DNA from: Polynucleobacter sp. MWH-Svant-W18
GTDB lineage: Bacteria > Pseudomonadota > Gammaproteobacteria > Burkholderiales > Burkholderiaceae
Direction: 5' to 3'
NCBI RefSeq assembly: GCF_018687495.1
Contig: NZ_CP061293.1
Span: 310,001-374,000, forward strand
Length of the DNA: 64,000 nt
Positions 61,867 to 64,000 of the stretch are shown in pieces (the stretch's first letter is position 1; each line of letters starts with the position of its first letter). The translations under genes and the position numbers were made by a program. The notes under the pieces were generated by a model. It was not told the DNA's origin and did no database searches. It was given only the letters and a program-made list of their open reading frames with translations.

Positions 61867-62078
61867 TGCTCTTCACCCTCATGATCTTCTTCATTTAGAC
61901 TCATCAGAATCGTGGCAAGCAAGCCGTAGACTACTTCAGTGGAGATCATCCCATCTTCATCCAGATCATCAATTAAGTCATTGAGACGATCTTCGGTGGG
62001 TTCATTCAACAAAGCCATTGCGCATTCGCAGCCATAGTCAAAATCTTCATCAGTTTGGTTTTGGTCGATGTCGGTCAT
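61863..62078 (-). CDS. small acidic hypothetical protein
   Basis: A 71-residue, very acidic protein (Asp/Glu-rich throughout, ending EEDHEGEEH). I use the ATG at 62078 (TDIDQNQTDEDFDYG); the longer frame to 62105 is less likely. CECAMALLNEP with two Cys may bind a metal. The protein is convergent with the pterin dehydratase, overlapping by 4 bases. Family unknown; it could be a regulator or a polyanion-like binder. Confidence 0.6.
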   Translation of the reverse strand: MTDIDQNQTDEDFDYGCECAMALLNEPTEDRLNDLIDDLDEDGMISTEVVYGLLATILMSLNEEDHEGEEH

Positions 62079-62168
62079 GTTTATCCTTAATTGAGACCTC
62101 AGCATAGCAAATTAATTCAAGATTTGACAGCATTACCTTAGGATCTAGGGCTCGTTTAGTATTCATCT

Positions 62169-62771
62169 ATGAAGTATTTCAAGCCTCTCTTATTTATCCT
62201 TTCTTTACTGCCATTGGGGCGCTTAGTATGGCTAGGTCTTCAGGATGACTTAGGGGCAAATCCTATTGAATTTGCCACCCGCTCTACCGGTACTTGGGCA
62301 CTAGTCTTTCTCTGTATTACCTTGGCAATGACACCCTTACGTTTACTGACAGGCCAGGCTAACTTCATCAAGATGCGCCGTATGCTGGGCCTCTTTTGTT
62401 TCTTCTACGCAAGCTTGCATTTTCTGATTTGGTTTTGGCTTGACCAAAATCTGGATCTGCAAACGATGTGGGCTGATGTTCTCAAACGTCCTTTTATCAC
62501 CATGGGCTTTGCTAGCTTTGTTTTACTCATCCCTTTAGCAATTACTTCGAACCATTTTTCTGTCCGTGCTTTGGGAAGGCGCTGGAGCGTCTTGCATCGA
62601 CTGGTATATGTGATTGCCTGTACAGCGATCATTCACTATTGGTGGCATAAGGCGGGCAAGAATGATTTGCAGACCGTCTCTATTTATGCCGCAGTCATTT
62701 TTGTATTGTTATTGTGTCGGTTGCCTTGGGTGCGAGAGCATCTAGGGGTTATTCGTAATTCATTCAAATAG
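62169..62771 (+). CDS. msrQ: heme-binding membrane subunit MsrQ (YedZ)
   Basis: A 200-residue protein with six membrane helices of the ferric-reductase-like fold. TRSTGTWALVFLCITLAMTP is the family's opening; FYASLHFLIWFW and WSVLHRLVYV, IIHYWWH carry the heme-ligand His. MsrQ takes electrons from quinone or a flavin reductase and passes them to MsrP. It lies alone, apart from msrP. Confidence 0.9.
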   Translation: MKYFKPLLFILSLLPLGRLVWLGLQDDLGANPIEFATRSTGTWALVFLCITLAMTPLRLLTGQANFIKMRRMLGLFCFFYASLHFLIWFWLDQNLDLQTMWADVLKRPFITMGFASFVLLIPLAITSNHFSVRALGRRWSVLHRLVYVIACTAIIHYWWHKAGKNDLQTVSIYAAVIFVLLLCRLPWVREHLGVIRNSFK

Positions 62772-62796
62772 ACGCTATCTCACCTACAATCGGTCA

Positions 62797-63117
62797 ATGA
62801 ACATTAAATTAATACTTGCAGCTTACTTAGGCTTGCTGAGCTTGGCCTTGGCCGCCCAAAGTGGACCACCACCGGGGTCTATTACTTATTCGCCATATAC
62901 GCCTGAGCAATTAAGGGAATTTAATAATCAACCTATCTCTTTGACTGAGGGCCCTTTTGGTCCGGTAAATACTCCGCCGCAAGACAGAGTTCAAGCCAAA
63001 CAAGCTCCTGGAGATTCAAAATACTATAGTCAACCTGAGGGCGAGGAAGAGGCTGAAGCCACCGAAACCCAATCAGCTGATCCCTATACGCCCAGCGAGC
63101 CTATTTATCGGTTTTAG
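62797..63117 (+). CDS. hypothetical exported Pro-rich protein
   Basis: A 106-residue protein with a signal peptide (LILAAYLGLLSLALAAQ, cleaved near 20) and a low-complexity, Pro/Gln/Glu-rich mature part (SGPPPGSITYSPYTPEQL, GEEEAEATET). Probably periplasmic and disordered. No family recognised. It lies between msrQ and a PpiC-type isomerase and may be translated with the latter, 58 bases later. Confidence 0.6.
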   Translation: MNIKLILAAYLGLLSLALAAQSGPPPGSITYSPYTPEQLREFNNQPISLTEGPFGPVNTPPQDRVQAKQAPGDSKYYSQPEGEEEAEATETQSADPYTPSEPIYRF

Positions 63118-63175
63118 CTATACGCTACTGTTAACATTGAGACACTTTTTTAGAAAGATAGAAAGATTAAGCTCA

Positions 63176-64000
63176 ATGAATACCGTTAACTCCTTGTTTA
63201 AATCTCAGCTTCGCTCACTATTGATTGCCGGTCTTTTATCTAGTGCGGTGATGGGTGGCGCATACGCTCAACAAAGCGGTCTTCCAATTAATGCGGCCGC
63301 TTCTGTGAATGGCATGATCATCACCAATGATATGGTTGAGCAGGGAATCAAGATGGCGCTCTCTCAGGGTCAGAAAGATTCGCCCGAGTTGCGTCAAGCT
63401 GTAGTCCAGAAATATATTGAAGTCTTACTACTTTCTCAGCGCGCTGAGAAAGATGGTCTTGCAGATTCTGAAAGAGCAAATACACAGTTGATGTTAATTC
63501 GTCAAAACTATTTGGCTGATCTTGAGCTATCCACTTTTATGGCAAAAAATCCCATTACTGATGCCGACGTTCAGGCTGAGTACAACAAGGAGATCGCATC
63601 GCTAGGTCCACAAGGTATGTTGGTGGAATACAAGGTAAGTGATATTGCTGTTGCCACAGAAGCTGATGCACAAGCCGCCTTAAGCCGAATTAAAAAGGGC
63701 GAGCCTTTTGATAAAGTTGCTAGAAGTGTGTCTCTGGCACCCAATAAGGTGCAGGGCGGAGCGATCGGCTGGGTTCAGGCTGGACAAGTTTCTCCGCAAA
63801 TTGCTGCAGTCTTAGTAAACCTGGGTAAGGGCCAAGTTTCTCAGTCCCCCATTCAAATGCAACAAGGTTGGTATTTGATTAAGCTTGAAGATAAAAAATC
63901 TAGTAAGCCACCTTCTTTTGAGCAAGCTAAAGCGGCCATTCGGAATGGTATGGCACAAAGAAAGCAAATGGATTTCTTATCTCAGCTCGCCAAAGATTCT
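63176..64000 (+). CDS. periplasmic PpiC/SurA-like peptidyl-prolyl isomerase (3' end outside window)
   Basis: The first 275 residues are in the window. A signal peptide (LLIAGLLSSAVMGGAYA) ends near 32. A helical SurA_N-like part follows, with VNGMIITNDMVEQGI and a chaperone-like stretch. The parvulin PpiC domain spans about 145-240: VSDIAVATEADAQAAL, FDKVARSVSLAPNKVQGGAI and GWYLIKLEDKK. It should help outer-membrane protein folding in the periplasm. The frame is open at the window edge, so the C-terminus is missing. Confidence 0.88.
   Translation, partial: MNTVNSLFKSQLRSLLIAGLLSSAVMGGAYAQQSGLPINAAASVNGMIITNDMVEQGIKMALSQGQKDSPELRQAVVQKYIEVLLLSQRAEKDGLADSERANTQLMLIRQNYLADLELSTFMAKNPITDADVQAEYNKEIASLGPQGMLVEYKVSDIAVATEADAQAALSRIKKGEPFDKVARSVSLAPNKVQGGAIGWVQAGQVSPQIAAVLVNLGKGQVSQSPIQMQQGWYLIKLEDKKSSKPPSFEQAKAAIRNGMAQRKQMDFLSQLAKDS

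Noticed and set aside
1..64000. tRNA, rRNA, CRISPR arrays, insertion sequences, prophage
   Set aside because: Looked for repeated spacers, transposase motifs, cloverleaf-like intergenic pieces and phage structural genes; none recognised. The lone recombinase is not enough to call a prophage.

Overview
The window looks like a chromosome segment of a small-genome freshwater betaproteobacterium of the Burkholderiaceae, most likely Polynucleobacter or a close relative. This is inferred from protein style and gene content (branched-chain amino acid ABC operon with a fused permease-ATPase, monomeric isocitrate dehydrogenase, DarP, DUF934 next to sulfite reductase, MsrP/MsrQ) and from moderate to low GC. 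No rRNA, tRNA, CRISPR array or insertion sequence was recognised.

Region 1 (1-25.7 kb) is a surface-polysaccharide locus (O-antigen or capsule), visibly more AT-rich than the rest and extremely so around 1.4-2.7 kb and 7.9-10 kb. It holds four family-2 glycosyltransferases, three large membrane proteins of probable GT-C type, a GtrA-like protein, nucleotide-sugar enzymes and an unusual membrane protein fused to a kinase-like domain. A near-complete route to GDP-D-glycero-alpha-D-manno-heptose is encoded: transaldolase (sedoheptulose-7-P supply), GmhA-like isomerase, HddA kinase, GmhB phosphatase and HddC guanylyltransferase. Beside it lie an SDR, a Gfo/Idh oxidoreductase and a nucleotide-sugar dehydrogenase homologue without the catalytic cysteine. 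A second module (WecE-like 4-aminotransferase and divergent formyltransferase homologue) suggests an N-formylated 4-amino-4,6-dideoxy sugar. No clear Wzx or Wzy is seen.

Region 2 (25.7-29.7 kb) is a small accessory insert: a tyrosine recombinase, a divergent XRE-type regulator with a palindromic operator candidate, two unknown proteins (one with its ribosome binding site inside a 12-bp hairpin), then a WecA-type polyprenyl-phosphate sugar-1-phosphate transferase that probably primes glycan synthesis.

Region 3 (29.8-39.3 kb) has a cation/proton exchanger, siroheme and sulfite-reduction genes (cbiX, cobA, DUF934, cysI), a HigBA toxin-antitoxin pair with a potentially leaderless toxin mRNA, small membrane proteins, an acyltransferase, a NYN nuclease whose start codon is problematic, and darP.

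Region 4 (39.4-64 kb) is mainly housekeeping and transport: GMC oxidoreductase, EamA exporter, Liv ABC transporter, an operon under two Fur-like boxes that encodes an outer-membrane protein, an FMN-binding protein, ApbE and a small heme-type membrane protein (candidate flavin-based iron redox system), an EndoG-like nuclease, lytic transglycosylase, FKBP, icd, a BLUF photoreceptor, msrP, lipocalin, metallo-hydrolase, rsuA, a pterin dehydratase, msrQ and the start of a periplasmic PpiC/SurA-like isomerase. Function calls rest on reading motifs; no database search was run.
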